From positions 62,001 through 126,000 of the forward strand of contig NZ_CAMJOS010000001.1 of assembly GCF_946407605.1 (NCBI RefSeq): DNA of 64,000 bases, written 5' to 3'. Shown here one piece after another: positions 42,297 through 52,213 of the stretch. The notes beneath the pieces are model-generated. The model was not told where the DNA came from, did no database searches, and worked only from the letters and a program-made list of their open reading frames with translations. Source of the DNA: an uncultured Prevotella sp. Lineage in GTDB: Bacteria; Bacteroidota; Bacteroidia; Bacteroidales; Bacteroidaceae. The stretch's first letter is position 1, and each line of letters opens with the position of its first letter. Both the position numbers and the translations under genes were made by a program.

Positions 42297-42989
42297 ATGA
42301 TAAAAATAGAAAATATCACCAAGAGCTTCGGCTCACTACAAGTGCTCAAGGGCATTGACCTCCACATCGACAAAGGCGAGGTGGTGAGCATCGTTGGCCC
42401 CAGCGGAGCCGGAAAGACCACACTCCTACAGATCATAGGCACCCTTGATAAGCCCGACACTGGTTCCGTATGTATCGACTCTGTCGATACCAGCACCCTC
42501 TCGCAACGCAAGCTGGCCGACTTCCGCAACAAGCACCTGGGCTTCGTGTTCCAGTTTCATCAACTGCTGCCAGAGTTCACAGCTATCGAGAACATCATGA
42601 TTCCATCCTATATCGCTGGAACCTCAAAAAAGGCAGCAAAAGAACGTGCCACAGAGCTCTTGCAGTTTATGGGGCTGGCCGACCGCGCCAACCACAAGCC
42701 CAACGAACTAAGTGGTGGCGAGAAGCAGCGTGTTGCTGTGGCCCGTGCCTTGGTCAACAACCCTGCCGTTATCTTGGCAGACGAGCCCAGTGGTTCACTC
42801 GACACAAAGAACAAGGAAGAACTGCATAAGCTTTTCTTCGACCTTCGCGACAAATTCGGACAGACCTTCGTCATTGTCACACATGATGAGCAACTGGCTA
42901 CCATCACAGACCGCACTATCCACATGAAGGACGGTTTGTTAGACACTCCTGTGAGTATCATCAGTCCTTTAAATTCCACAGAACCATGA
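42297..42989 (+). CDS. lolD: LolD-like ABC transporter ATPase
   Basis: 230 residues. Walker A GPSGAGKT is at 34-41, Q-loop [17 protein letters not shown], signature [15 protein letters not shown], Walker [13 protein letters not shown] and switch VIVTHDE. The [10 protein letters not shown] stretch and size match LolD, which powers lipoprotein release from the inner membrane with LolC/E permeases; none is adjacent, so it could also serve another MacB-type permease. It starts 21 bp after the antiporter and overlaps the next gene by 4 bp (ATGA). Confidence 0.85.
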   Translation: MIKIENITKSFGSLQVLKGIDLHIDKGEVVSIVGPSGAGKTTLLQIIGTLDKPDTGSVCIDSVDTSTLSQRKLADFRNKHLGFVFQFHQLLPEFTAIENIMIPSYIAGTSKKAAKERATELLQFMGLADRANHKPNELSGGEKQRVAVARALVNNPAVILADEPSGSLDTKNKEELHKLFFDLRDKFGQTFVIVTHDEQLATITDRTIHMKDGLLDTPVSIISPLNSTEP

Positions 42990-43831
42990 TTAAGCTCGGA
43001 GACTACAACACCCTGAAAGTCATCAGACATGCTGAGCAGGGACTCTATTTAGAAGGCGACGAACAGAGTGGCGACATCCTGCTCCCTAAGCGATATGTGC
43101 CGCAGGGCCTGTCTATTGGGCAAGATATTGAGGTATTCCTTTATTTAGACCAGGACGAGCGCCTCGTAGCCACCACAGAACAGCCGCTGGCCAAGGTTGG
43201 AGAGTTTGCCTGTCTGGAGGTAGCATGGACTAACCAATACGGGGCTTTCCTCAAATGGGGGTTGATGAAAGACCTCTTCTGTCCCTTCCGTGAGCAGAAA
43301 CAGCGCATGGAGGTGGGCAAGCACTATGTGGTCTATGTGATGGAAGACACAGAGACCCATCGACTGATGGCCACTGCCAAGGTGGAGAAGCATATTGAAG
43401 TACCATCTGTTGAGGAACTGCCACAGCTCACTCATGGCACTAACGTGGATTGTCTTGTTTGGCAGAAGACCGACCTGGGCTTTAAGACCATCATCAACAA
43501 CCGCTATCAGGGACAGATCTATGATAATCAGATATTCCAGTCTCTGCATACTGGCGACCGTCTCTCGGCCTATGTGGACCATGTGAGGCAGGATGGAAAG
43601 ATTGACATCACGCTACAGCCTACAGGGCGTCAGCACACGCTTGACTTTGCCGAGGTTCTATTACGTTATCTCTACGAAAACGATGGCCACTGCGACTTAG
43701 GAGACAAGAGCGATGCCACGCTTATCTACGACCGCTTCAAGGTATCGAAGAAAGCATACAAAAAAGCCATCGGCGACTTATACCGCCGACGACTTATCAC
43801 TATTTCTGACGAGGGGATTGCTCTCGTCTAA
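42986..43831 (+). CDS. CvfB-like S1-domain RNA-binding protein
   Basis: 281 residues. The start [19 protein letters not shown] and the repeated short beta-barrels (about 5-65, 70-130 and 150-210, the last with [37 protein letters not shown]) match CvfB/YitL proteins with tandem S1-like domains. The end (about 225-281) is a winged-helix-like domain with [21 protein letters not shown]. CvfB proteins bind RNA and affect gene expression in other bacteria. Translation is coupled to the LolD-like gene by overlap. It ends 10 bp from the stop of a convergent gene. Confidence 0.85.
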   Translation: MIKLGDYNTLKVIRHAEQGLYLEGDEQSGDILLPKRYVPQGLSIGQDIEVFLYLDQDERLVATTEQPLAKVGEFACLEVAWTNQYGAFLKWGLMKDLFCPFREQKQRMEVGKHYVVYVMEDTETHRLMATAKVEKHIEVPSVEELPQLTHGTNVDCLVWQKTDLGFKTIINNRYQGQIYDNQIFQSLHTGDRLSAYVDHVRQDGKIDITLQPTGRQHTLDFAEVLLRYLYENDGHCDLGDKSDATLIYDRFKVSKKAYKKAIGDLYRRRLITISDEGIALV

Positions 43832-43841
43832 GACTTTTCTA

Positions 43842-44705
43842 TTAGAAGATTCTTCCTACCAAACGGACGGTAAGCTGCGGATAAACCGTAATCTTACTGA
43901 GGATATCGAGAACCTCGTCACCATCGTTGCCGAGGTCTTTCTTCTCCAGCTTCTTCTCGCCATCGCTACCATTCAGATAAATCTCAGGCTTGCCCCAGAA
44001 CTGCACACCAAAGTCAAAGTTACAGGTCAGGCGACTGTTCTTTGGCACCATACGGCCAACACCAATACCTACATAAGGACGAACCGCGTTCACCTTAATA
44101 CTGGCATCCACATGACCATTCTCATCAGGAGCCAAGAAGTAGTCGCCCATCTCTACACCAATGCGAGGCAGTGAGCCACCATGAAGGGCTGCAAGAGCAG
44201 CAAGGTCAGCTGGCATAGGAGTTGCCTGCACATCCTTGTTCCAGTTTGCGATACCTATGAAATCGGCATTATCCTTGTTCTGCACCGTGATAATCTCTTT
44301 TTTACCGAAATATAGACCTGTAGTAACGCGGAATGCGTTCTTGAAAGGATGGATATCGAACAACAGATGACCTGCGCCCAAACCTGTCTTACCCTCAATC
44401 TTCACTTTGTTATTAGGAACAGCATAACGGGCAGGGACATCACTCTTCTTGAATGAAGACTCAAAACCAATATTCACATCAAAGTCCTTCGAAACAGAAG
44501 GGAAGATGTCCATACCACCACGAATGGTGAGATAATCGGTAATATCAGAACCTACATCGATGGTGATACCCGTGAGACCAAAACCAACGCCAACACCTAC
44601 ATGCTCGAAGATGTTGTTGCCATTCCATTCATTCCACTCCTGTGACTGTGCCTGCATGGAGGTAACACCCAGCAGCATGCAACCTAAGACCAATAATTTC
44701 TTCAT
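43842..44705 (-). CDS. Outer-membrane beta-barrel protein
   Basis: 287 residues with a signal peptide (VTSMQAQ). Alternating hydrophobic strands (VGVGVGFGLTGITIDVGS, YLTIRGGMDIFPS, FRVTTGLYFGKKEI, VRPYVGIGVGRMVP, VYPQLTVRLVGRIF) and a final aromatic residue fit a small outer-membrane barrel of 8-12 strands. I cannot name the family or ligand. A TATATTTG -7 box lies upstream. It is convergent with the CvfB-like gene. Confidence 0.75.
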   Translation of the reverse strand: MKKLLVLGCMLLGVTSMQAQSQEWNEWNGNNIFEHVGVGVGFGLTGITIDVGSDITDYLTIRGGMDIFPSVSKDFDVNIGFESSFKKSDVPARYAVPNNKVKIEGKTGLGAGHLLFDIHPFKNAFRVTTGLYFGKKEIITVQNKDNADFIGIANWNKDVQATPMPADLAALAALHGGSLPRIGVEMGDYFLAPDENGHVDASIKVNAVRPYVGIGVGRMVPKNSRLTCNFDFGVQFWGKPEIYLNGSDGEKKLEKKDLGNDGDEVLDILSKITVYPQLTVRLVGRIF

Positions 44706-44742
44706 AAGCTTAGTTTTTTAAGTTAATATTCGTTTCTGGGTG

Positions 44743-44750
44743 CAAATATA
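44743..44750 (-). promoter_or_regulatory. Promoter -7 box of the outer-membrane barrel gene
   Basis: TATATTTG then CACCCAG on the minus strand, about 38 bp before the ATG. Confidence 0.5.
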
Positions 44751-44783
44751 AGCAAAATAATCGAAACGACAAATAATTATAAC

Positions 44784-44811
44784 AAAAAAAAAAGGAAGCG
44801 GGTGCTTCCTT
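44784..44811 (-). terminator. Rho-independent terminator of asnS
   Basis: AAGGAAGC-ACCC-GCTTCCTT followed by a run of T on the minus strand. It lies directly after the asnS stop and ends the purB-rluB-asnS group. Confidence 0.9.
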
Positions 44812-44821
44812 TTCTTTATTC

Positions 44822-46258
44822 TTAGAACTCTGCAGACTTCGGTGTGCGTGGGAAAGGTATCACGTCGCGAATGTTCTGCATACCTGTTACAAACAGGATG
44901 AGACGCTCGAAACCTAAGCCGAAACCTGCGTGAGGGCATGAGCCCCACTTGCGGGTGTCGAGATACCACCACAGATGAGTCTTGTCCATCTGGCGACGCT
45001 CTACCTCGCTCATCAGCTTATCGTAGCTCTCCTCACGAACAGAACCACCGATAATCTCACCAATCTGCGGGAACAGCACGTCAGTACCCTGCATGGTAGG
45101 ACCAGGAGCCACAGCGCCCTTGTAGCCTACGCTACCCTCGCCCTGCTCTTCATTCTGCTTCATATAGAACGACTTGAAGGCACGGGGATAGTCAGTCATG
45201 ATAACGGGCTTCTTGAAGTGCTCCTCTACGAGGTAGCGCTCGTGCTCAGAAGCGAGGTCATCGCCCCAGTTGCAGGGGAACTCGAACTTCTTGCCGTTCT
45301 TGATAGCCTCCTGCAGGATCTTGATACCCTCAGTATAAGGCAGGCGAACGAAGGTCTCCTTCAACACGCCTTCCAGACGCTCTATCAGCGTCTTGTCGAT
45401 CATCTTATTAAGGAATGCAAGGTCGTCCTTACAGTTATCGAGGGCCCACTTCACACAGTACTTGATGAAGTCCTCTTCAAGGTCCATCAGCTCTTCCTGG
45501 TCAATGAAGGCCACCTCAGGCTCCACCATCCAGAACTCTGCCAAGTGACGAGGGGTGTTTGAGTTCTCAGCACGGAAGGTAGGTCCGAAGGTGTAGATAG
45601 CACCCAGAGCCGTAGCTCCCAGCTCACCCTCTAGCTGTCCACTAACGGTCAGTGAGGTCTGCTCGCCAAAGAAATCATCGTCGTAGATAATCTTTCCCTG
45701 CTCGTCCTTCTTCAGGTCGTAGAGGTTCTTGGTGGTCACCTGGAACATATTTCCTGCGCCCTCACAGTCAGAAGCTGTGATCAGCGGGGTGTGGAAATAA
45801 TAGAAGCCGTGCTCGTGGAAATAGGTGTGAATTGCCATCGCCATATTGTGACGGATACGCATCACAGCACCAAAGGTATTGGTACGCAGACGCATGTGAG
45901 CATTCTTACGCATGGCCTCAAAGCTCTGACCCTTCTTCTGCATAGGATAGTCATTGCCGCAGAGACCGTAAACCACCAGATTGGTAGCCTGAATCTCTGA
46001 AGACTGACCAGCACCCTGGCTCTCTACCAAGATACCCTCGGCACAGATACAAGCACCAGTCGTGATGTCTTTCAGCAACTGCTCATCGAACTTAGTGGGG
46101 TCGACCACCACCTGAACGTTGTTGATGGTAGAGCCATCGTTCAATGCTATAAAGTCTACTGCCTTTGAAGAGCGATGCGTGCGCACCCAGCCTTTCACGC
46201 AGACTTCCTTTCCAAATTCCGTGCTTTTCAGCACGTCAATTATCTTAGTTCTTTTCAT
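44822..46258 (-). CDS. asnS: Asparaginyl-tRNA synthetase
   Basis: 478 residues. The N-terminal OB-fold ([21 protein letters not shown]) is the anticodon-binding domain. Class II motif 2 is [21 protein letters not shown] and motif 3 is [27 protein letters not shown]. The motif-2 [10 protein letters not shown] form and length point to AsnRS and not AspRS. It charges tRNA-Asn. It follows rluB by 15 bp and has a strong terminator. Confidence 0.95.
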   Translation of the reverse strand: MKRTKIIDVLKSTEFGKEVCVKGWVRTHRSSKAVDFIALNDGSTINNVQVVVDPTKFDEQLLKDITTGACICAEGILVESQGAGQSSEIQATNLVVYGLCGNDYPMQKKGQSFEAMRKNAHMRLRTNTFGAVMRIRHNMAMAIHTYFHEHGFYYFHTPLITASDCEGAGNMFQVTTKNLYDLKKDEQGKIIYDDDFFGEQTSLTVSGQLEGELGATALGAIYTFGPTFRAENSNTPRHLAEFWMVEPEVAFIDQEELMDLEEDFIKYCVKWALDNCKDDLAFLNKMIDKTLIERLEGVLKETFVRLPYTEGIKILQEAIKNGKKFEFPCNWGDDLASEHERYLVEEHFKKPVIMTDYPRAFKSFYMKQNEEQGEGSVGYKGAVAPGPTMQGTDVLFPQIGEIIGGSVREESYDKLMSEVERRQMDKTHLWWYLDTRKWGSCPHAGFGLGFERLILFVTGMQNIRDVIPFPRTPKSAEF

Positions 46259-46273
46259 ATTATTAATTAATCA

Positions 46274-47701
46274 CTATTCGTAAGATCCCATACGCAGACG
46301 GTCTACCTCTTCCTCGGTGAGGTAACGCCAGTCACCACGACGCAGGTTCTTCTTGGTGAGACCAGCAAACTGCACACGGTCCAGCTTCAGCACCTTATAG
46401 CCGAAGCTCTCGAAGATACGACGTACGATACGGTTCTTACCTGAATGGATCTCGATGCCAACCTGCTTCTTATCCACGGGATCAGCATACTGAATATCGT
46501 CAGCCTTGATTTCACCATCATCGAGTGTGATACCCTCAGCAATCTGCTGCATATCGTGAGCCGTCACATTACGGTCCAGATAAACATGATAGATCTTCTT
46601 CTTCAGGAACTTAGGATGGGTCAGTTTAGAAGCCAGGTCGCCATCATTGGTCAGCAGCAGCACACCAGTAGTGTTTCTGTCGAGACGACCAACGGGGTAG
46701 ATACGCTCAGGACAAGCATTCTTCACCAGATCCATCACAGTCTTGCGCTGCTGGGGATCATCGCTCGTTGTCACATAATCCTTGGGCTTATTGAGCAGTA
46801 CATATACCTTCTTCTCAAGCAATACGGGCTCTTCGTGGAACTTCACCACATCAGTACGCAGCACCTTGGTACCCAGCTCGGTAACAACCTCGCCATTGAC
46901 GGTCACCACACCTGCCTGGATGAACTCATCGGCCTCACGACGGCTGCAAACACCTGCATTAGCCAGGAACTTGTTCAGACGGATAGGCTCACTGGGATCG
47001 TAGTTAACCTCCTTATACTCAATACGTTTCTTCATTGAGTACTTAGCATTGGGATCGTAGTCGGCTGTACGCTGACGGAAGCCACCCTGAGGACGCTGGC
47101 CATAGCCGCCACGCTGCTGATAGCCACTACGTGGCTGACCGTATTCACCTTGGGGCTGAGGACGCTGACCATAGCCGCCACGCTGCTGAGGACGCTGCTG
47201 GTAGCCGCCACGCTGCTGATAGCCACTACGTGGCTGACCGTATTCACCTTGGGGCTGAGGACGCTGGCCATAACCGCCACGCTGCTGATAGCCGCCCTGC
47301 TGGCGAGGCTGGTAGCCCTGCTCGTCGCCATCCTGATTGTAACGGGGACGATAGCCACCCTGAGGACGCTGCTGATAGCCACCACGCTGCTGACCATAGT
47401 CACCCTGCTGGCGGGGCTGATAGCCACCATTATTGTAATTATTATTAGGACGGGGACGATAGCTACGCTGAGGGGCCTGACTCTGCAATCCTGCACCAAA
47501 ACCCTCAGGACGGAAGCCGCCCTCATCTTCTTGACCTTGTTTGTTAAAACCGGCACGTTCATAGTTGACAGGACGCTGACCAGTGTGAATACGTGGACGG
47601 GGCGAACGTCCTACTGGACGAAACTCTTTCTGGTAACCCTCACGGCTAGCGCTACTGTCCACCTGCTGTTCTTCTTGTTTCTTTTCGTTTTCAAAATCCA
47701 T
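46274..47701 (-). CDS. rluB: RluB/RsuA-type pseudouridine synthase with long RG/GQ-rich N-terminus
   Basis: 475 residues. The catalytic part starts near residue 240 with an S4 domain ([19 protein letters not shown]), then the synthase domain with [17 protein letters not shown], where Asp341 is the catalytic residue. It modifies 23S rRNA in the RluB family; RluE/RsuA are alternatives. About 235 N-terminal residues are disordered and rich in Gly, Gln, Arg and Tyr, with a tandem repeat of [20 protein letters not shown] seen twice, and resemble RGG-type RNA-binding tails. The gene lies between purB and asnS. Confidence 0.88.
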   Translation of the reverse strand: MDFENEKKQEEQQVDSSASREGYQKEFRPVGRSPRPRIHTGQRPVNYERAGFNKQGQEDEGGFRPEGFGAGLQSQAPQRSYRPRPNNNYNNGGYQPRQQGDYGQQRGGYQQRPQGGYRPRYNQDGDEQGYQPRQQGGYQQRGGYGQRPQPQGEYGQPRSGYQQRGGYQQRPQQRGGYGQRPQPQGEYGQPRSGYQQRGGYGQRPQGGFRQRTADYDPNAKYSMKKRIEYKEVNYDPSEPIRLNKFLANAGVCSRREADEFIQAGVVTVNGEVVTELGTKVLRTDVVKFHEEPVLLEKKVYVLLNKPKDYVTTSDDPQQRKTVMDLVKNACPERIYPVGRLDRNTTGVLLLTNDGDLASKLTHPKFLKKKIYHVYLDRNVTAHDMQQIAEGITLDDGEIKADDIQYADPVDKKQVGIEIHSGKNRIVRRIFESFGYKVLKLDRVQFAGLTKKNLRRGDWRYLTEEEVDRLRMGSYE

Positions 47702-47784
47702 AATTCATAAATCTTTTAATAGGTTAATATGTGCCTCACGGCTTTTTACTCTGTTTACTTTTATATAATTGTTATTAATCACAT

Positions 47785-49146
47785 TTACACTCCAGTGTAG
47801 TTCCAAGGCGTAATGGCCATCAATTCCTGCTTCACCTCGTCGCTGACCTCAAGCGTCTGAATGAACTCGTGGATGGTCTGTTCGTCCATCTTCTTATTCG
47901 TTCTCGTCAGAGCCTTCAGCGTCTCGTAAGGATTAGGATAAGCCTCACGACGAAGGATGGTCTGAATAGCTTCTGCCACCACAGCCCAGGTATTCTCAAG
48001 GTCTTCATGCAGCTTCTCTTCATTGAGAATAAGCTTACGCAGACCCTTCAAAGTGCTCTGGAAAGCGATAAGAGCATGACCCATAGGCACTCCAACATTA
48101 CGAAGTACAGTAGAGTCGGTCAAATCGCGCTGCAAACGACTAACAGGCAATTTCTGTGCCAGGAAGCCCAGAATAGCATTAGCTATGCCAAGATTACCCT
48201 CACTATTCTCATAATCGATGGGGTTCACCTTATGAGGCATCGCGCTTGAGCCTACCTCACCAGCCTTGATCTTCTGCTTGAAGTACTCCATTGAGATGTA
48301 CATCCAGAAGTCGCGATCCAAGTCGATAATGATAGTGTTGATACGGCGCATAGCGTCAAAGATAGCTGCCAACCAGTCGTAGTTCGAAATCTGAGTGGTA
48401 TACTGCTCACGCTCCAAGCCCAGTTTCTCGCTGACAAACTTATTGCCAAATTCACGCCAGTCATATTGCGGATAAGCCACATGATGAGCGTTATAGTTAC
48501 CCGTTGCCCCACCAAACTTGGCTGTCACAGGAACATCCTTCAAGCCATTCAGCTGCTCTTCAAGGCGATAGACATAAACCATGATCTCCTTGCCCAAGCG
48601 AGTAGGAGAAGCAGGCTGTCCGTGAGTCTTGGCCAGCATAGCCACATTCTTCCATTCCTCAGCATAGTCGTGAAGCTGCTCGATGAGCTCCTCCAGCAGA
48701 GGCACATACACCTCGTCGATAGCCTCCTTCACAGAGAGAGGCACGCTGGTGTTGTTGATATCCTGAGAAGTCAGGCCAAAGTGAATGAACTCCTTGAAAG
48801 GATTCAAATCCACTGACAGACTCTTCGATATAGCATCAATCTGTTCCTTGATAAAGTACTCTACGGCCTTGACATCATGATTAGTCACAGACTCAATCTC
48901 CTTCACGCGGGCAGCATCCTGCTCGCTGAAGTTACGATAGATGTCACGAAACCGTTCAAAGAGACTATGGTCAAAGTTCTCCAGTTGAGGAAGAGGCAAT
49001 TCACAGAGTGCGATGAAATACTCTATTTCCACGCGAACGCGGTAACGAATCAATGCATACTCAGAAAAATAGCCTGCCAGTTGTTCGGTTTTGTTTCTGT
49101 AACGGCCATCAATAGGCGAGATGGCAGTCAGTACGTCCAGTTCCAT
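47785..49146 (-). CDS. purB: Adenylosuccinate lyase
   Basis: 453 residues, similar in length to the E. coli-type enzyme. The family signature SSAMPHKVNPIDYENSEGN is complete, including the catalytic Ser on the mobile loop. KTHGQPASPTRLGKE contains the conserved His. It acts twice in purine synthesis, releasing fumarate from SAICAR and from adenylosuccinate. A TACCTTTG -7 box lies 60 bp upstream. It is followed by rluB after 83 bp. Confidence 0.95.
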   Translation of the reverse strand: MELDVLTAISPIDGRYRNKTEQLAGYFSEYALIRYRVRVEIEYFIALCELPLPQLENFDHSLFERFRDIYRNFSEQDAARVKEIESVTNHDVKAVEYFIKEQIDAISKSLSVDLNPFKEFIHFGLTSQDINNTSVPLSVKEAIDEVYVPLLEELIEQLHDYAEEWKNVAMLAKTHGQPASPTRLGKEIMVYVYRLEEQLNGLKDVPVTAKFGGATGNYNAHHVAYPQYDWREFGNKFVSEKLGLEREQYTTQISNYDWLAAIFDAMRRINTIIIDLDRDFWMYISMEYFKQKIKAGEVGSSAMPHKVNPIDYENSEGNLGIANAILGFLAQKLPVSRLQRDLTDSTVLRNVGVPMGHALIAFQSTLKGLRKLILNEEKLHEDLENTWAVVAEAIQTILRREAYPNPYETLKALTRTNKKMDEQTIHEFIQTLEVSDEVKQELMAITPWNYTGV

Positions 49147-49205
49147 TTAATGTTATTAATTCCTAATTATACTATGTTGTGTTATCACATTATCCAATGA
49201 GATTG

Positions 49206-49213
49206 CAAAGGTA
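49206..49213 (-). promoter_or_regulatory. Promoter -7 box of purB
   Basis: TACCTTTG then CAATC on the minus strand, about 60 bp before the ATG. No strong -33 was seen. Confidence 0.5.
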
Positions 49214-49319
49214 CAAAGAATAAATGAGAAAAGAGAAATGAGAAATAAGAAATTTCAAGCAAAGATACGCTTTTTTTGATATTTAACAAATATCACACCA
49301 CAAAGGAGCCGAAAAAGAG

Positions 49320-49351
49320 AAGAGGTTGCAACATTTCTGTTGCAACCTCTC
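49320..49351 (-). terminator. Terminator of the tRNA-Val gene
   Basis: AGAGGTTGCAAC pairs perfectly with GTTGCAACCTCT around a 6-nt loop. On the minus strand TCTCTTTTT follows. Confidence 0.88.
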
Positions 49352-49356
49352 TTTTG

Positions 49357-49431
49357 TGGGCGTTGACGGATTCGAACCGCCGACCCTCTGCTTGTAAGGC
49401 AGATGCTCTAAACCAACTGAGCTAAACGCCC
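49357..49431 (-). tRNA. tRNA-Val (anticodon TAC)
   Basis: 75 nt. The acceptor arms GGGCGTT and AACGCCC pair over seven positions; no CCA is encoded. The D-arm has GCTCAGTTGG. The anticodon stem TCTGC/GCAGA encloses CTTACAA with anticodon TAC. The T-arm has GGTTCGAATCC. A strong promoter and terminator flank it. Confidence 0.95.
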
Positions 49432-49451
49432 TCACTTCTTGTAAGCGGGTG

Positions 49452-49483
49452 CAAAGGTACGCACTTTTTTTGAAACCACCAAA
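49452..49483 (-). promoter_or_regulatory. Promoter of tRNA-Val
   Basis: TTTG (49483-49480) and TACCTTTG (49459-49452) with a 20-bp spacer, a close match to the Bacteroidota consensus. The tRNA begins about 14 nt after the expected start. Confidence 0.8.
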
Positions 49484-49654
49484 TTTTTTCGCACTTTTCT
49501 TGCTATTTTATCTAAAAAAAGCATTTTTGCGCCTAGAAAACAACATTTAATCCTCAATTAAACACTATCTTAATACATTTACAAAGTAAAACATGTTTTA
49601 CTTTCGCCTGGTCTATTCCCTACTCCACGTTAGATAATGTCTGGATACATAATA

Positions 49655-49690
49655 AATAAAAGAATGCCATGCAGGAAACCTGCATGGCAC
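49655..49690 (-). terminator. Terminator of the OmpA/lipoprotein pair
   Basis: TGCCATGCAGG and CCTGCATGGCA pair perfectly around a 3-nt loop. On the minus strand TTCTTTTATTT follows. Confidence 0.88.
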
Positions 49691-49721
49691 ACTTTATTTA
49701 GTGTTATAACAATCTAATTAA

Positions 49722-50855
49722 TTAGTTGCTACCACCACCGTGGGTCTTAACTTCCTCAGGAGTTGTGGTCTCGATAGAAACAGAGGTTGTAACCTTACCG
49801 TAAACAGTGACCTCAAGATTCTTCTGAGCAGAATTGAACTTGTAGGTCTTAACAACCTGAGAAGCCTTTACAGTAGCAGTACCATCAACCTTCTCCCAAG
49901 CAACAGTCTTAGAAACCTGTTCTGTATTCTCTCTACCGAACATCTTCTTCAGCAGCTTCTTAGCGATAAGAGAATTCTTAGTCTGCTCATCAGCCTCATA
50001 ACCATAATCAACCTTAAGGGTAGCCTTACCATCGCTTGCAGCTGCAACAGTCTCATACTCCTTAGTTGTAGTGGTCAGATCACCACAGGTAATAACCAAG
50101 AGAACGTCCCAAACAGAGAAGTGAGGAATGTCAGCGGTAAGTTTGTCACCATCCCGAGCAGGAATAACAACATCGTTACCGTTCTTAACATTAAATTCAT
50201 AACCAGCACTTCCAGGGATATTCAAAGAAACCTTAATAGGAGAGCTGAATACAGCGCCATCAGGTTTGCACTCGATAGCCAGAGGAGCCTCTGCGACTTT
50301 GTCATTCTTCTTAATACCATCAACAGAAGTATTAGTTGCATCGGGAGTGAACACGGTGATTGAATAGTCACCAGTAGCAGAAGCGTTAGTATTGGTAGCA
50401 CCATTGAAGTCAATAGAAGCATCAACACCAGTCTGCTCAGCGTTATCACTACCATCAGTATTGTTCACAGTTCCAGCAGGAGCAGCCTCAGCAGTAGCCT
50501 GAGGAACGCCCTTACCTGCAGATACCAGTTCGATATCGAAGTACAGAACAGCACCGTCCTGGAAGTTGAAGCTGATAGTCTTAGTCTGACGACCGTCAGC
50601 AGAAACCTTGAACTGACCACTTGCAGGAGCATTGGTAATCTCTACATTCTCACCAGTCTTAGAGAAATTGAAGCCTACACCCTGAACCGTTGCACTTACG
50701 TTAGTGTGAACGAAAAGTGTACGAGTCTCCAACTGAATAACATTGTTCACGACAGTGGTCTCTTCCTGCTCCTCACCGCTGTGGCATGAAGTCAAAGCCG
50801 TTGCCACGCAGAGACCAAGAGCGAGACTAGCGAATTTCAAAACATTCTTTTTCAT
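49722..50855 (-). CDS. Lipoprotein of unknown function
   Basis: 377 residues with a lipoprotein signal (VATALTSCHSGEEQEE); the acidic residues after Cys suggest surface exposure. The mature part is beta-rich with low-complexity Asn/Thr/Ala stretches in the middle (about 130-180), a segment PIKVSLNIPGSAGYEFNVKN (about 215) and an end ETTTPEEVKTHGGGSN. The GHGGSN-like tail recalls small Bacteroidota lipoproteins, but I cannot name a family. It follows the OmpA-like gene by 35 bp and ends at a strong terminator, so the two are co-transcribed. Confidence 0.65.
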   Translation of the reverse strand: MKKNVLKFASLALGLCVATALTSCHSGEEQEETTVVNNVIQLETRTLFVHTNVSATVQGVGFNFSKTGENVEITNAPASGQFKVSADGRQTKTISFNFQDGAVLYFDIELVSAGKGVPQATAEAAPAGTVNNTDGSDNAEQTGVDASIDFNGATNTNASATGDYSITVFTPDATNTSVDGIKKNDKVAEAPLAIECKPDGAVFSSPIKVSLNIPGSAGYEFNVKNGNDVVIPARDGDKLTADIPHFSVWDVLLVITCGDLTTTTKEYETVAAASDGKATLKVDYGYEADEQTKNSLIAKKLLKKMFGRENTEQVSKTVAWEKVDGTATVKASQVVKTYKFNSAQKNLEVTVYGKVTTSVSIETTTPEEVKTHGGGSN

Positions 50856-50890
50856 CTTTGTCTTATTTTTATTATTTCTTTTATACTTAC

Positions 50891-52060
50891 TTATTTAATG
50901 CTAACAACAGCACGACGGTTGTAAGATACGGGTGAGATATCGTCTACACCACCAGCAGCAACAACCTGAATCTTGCTCTCAGCAACGCCCATCTTAACGA
51001 GCTCGTCCTTAACGGTGTTAGCACGCTTCTCAGACAGAGTCTGGTTGAAGCTAGCGCTACCAGTCTGAGAGTCAGCATAACCAGTAACTACGAGAGACTT
51101 GTCGCTATTCTTTGCGAGGTCAGCCAGAGCCTGCAGGTTAACGAGGTCCTTCTTAGAGGCAACCTTAGCCTGACCGATGTTGAAGAATACAGATACGGGA
51201 GCAGCAGAAACCTCCTTAACAGTGATAGTCTTGGGAGCCTCGGGCTTGGGCTGGTTCTTCAGCAGGTTGTTCAGACGAGCGTTCTCGGCGTTAGCGTCAG
51301 CGAGCTGAGCGTTGAGAGCGTCGATCTGGCTCTGATGGAGAGCGTTGATAGCGTCAACATCGGGCACCTTGTCCCAAGTAGCCTTACCCAGGTTGAAGGT
51401 CAGACCAACCTCAGCAGCGAAGTAACGATCGGTAGAAGGAATGCTGTGACCATAAGCATCACCGTTGCCAGCGTTGAAGCCAGGCTTTGCGGGGAATACA
51501 TCGTCATCAGAGATATTGAAGCTGAGGTCGATGTTGAAAGCAACATGCTTAGACAGCTTCCAAGTGTTCAACAGACCAAGGCTTCCAGCATGACCGTTAA
51601 GATTGTCATCAAAGTTACGGATCATACCAACACCAGCGTAAGGAATCAGGTTCCAAACACGAGTCTCATTGTAACCACAGAACAGATTGCTCAGGTTGAA
51701 CAGAACCTGCTCCTGAACGTTCATGAACTTAATGGCATTGTTGCTAGCGTCCTCTGACTGTACGTTGCGGCCCCAGATACCAGTAGCCTTTGTACGAAGT
51801 CCCAAGCCGGGAGTAAACCACTTACCAATAGCAACAGAAGCACCAAGGTTACGACGGAAGTCCTTAAACAGACCCTTAGCGAAGTCATTTCCCTTTTCTT
51901 CGTTTGTGTAGAATGCACCATAAGCGAGATCAGCTGAAATGAACCAGTTGCTCCAGAATGAGTTTGTTGCAACGCTATACTTCAGAGAAGCTGCGTCTTC
52001 CTGTGCCATACCGGCAACAGATACACCGGCAAAAGCCAGTACCATCAAAAACTTTTTCAT
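50891..52060 (-). CDS. OmpA-family outer-membrane protein
   Basis: 389 residues with a signal peptide (SVAGMAQ). An N-terminal eight-strand-type barrel is at about 25-235, a short coiled-coil linker (about 240-275: ALHQSQIDALNAQLADANAENARL) follows, and a C-terminal OmpA peptidoglycan-binding domain is at about 290-389 (SLVVTGYADSQTGSASFNQTLSEKRANTVKDELV). It anchors the outer membrane to the cell wall and is usually abundant in this phylum. A good promoter lies upstream. Confidence 0.9.
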   Translation of the reverse strand: MKKFLMVLAFAGVSVAGMAQEDAASLKYSVATNSFWSNWFISADLAYGAFYTNEEKGNDFAKGLFKDFRRNLGASVAIGKWFTPGLGLRTKATGIWGRNVQSEDASNNAIKFMNVQEQVLFNLSNLFCGYNETRVWNLIPYAGVGMIRNFDDNLNGHAGSLGLLNTWKLSKHVAFNIDLSFNISDDDVFPAKPGFNAGNGDAYGHSIPSTDRYFAAEVGLTFNLGKATWDKVPDVDAINALHQSQIDALNAQLADANAENARLNNLLKNQPKPEAPKTITVKEVSAAPVSVFFNIGQAKVASKKDLVNLQALADLAKNSDKSLVVTGYADSQTGSASFNQTLSEKRANTVKDELVKMGVAESKIQVVAAGGVDDISPVSYNRRAVVSIK

Positions 52061-52105
52061 ACAATTTTAGTATTTTATAAAACAATAATATCAATAATTT
52101 GGTTG

Positions 52106-52136
52106 CAAAAGTAGATAATTTATTTTAAACTGCCAA
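52106..52136 (-). promoter_or_regulatory. Promoter of the OmpA-like operon
   Basis: TTGG (52136-52133) and TACTTTTG (52113-52106) with a 19-bp spacer on the minus strand, about 46 bp before the ATG. Confidence 0.65.
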
Positions 52137-52213
52137 CAAAAAAGGCAACAAAATGCATTTTTAACATAAAAAAACTTTAAAAACCGTGATTTTTTCACAA
52201 TTTTAGAGTAAAA

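Larger units (their letters stand above)
49432..49721. other. Spacer upstream of tRNA-Val, with promoter and lipoprotein terminator
   Basis: The spacer holds the tRNA promoter (49452-49483), an AT-rich stretch without a recognised gene (about 49484-49650) and the terminator of the lipoprotein gene (49655-49690). Confidence 0.7.

Noticed and set aside
49357..49431. tRNA-Thr as identity
   Set aside because: The anticodon read on the minus strand is TAC (Val), not TGT.
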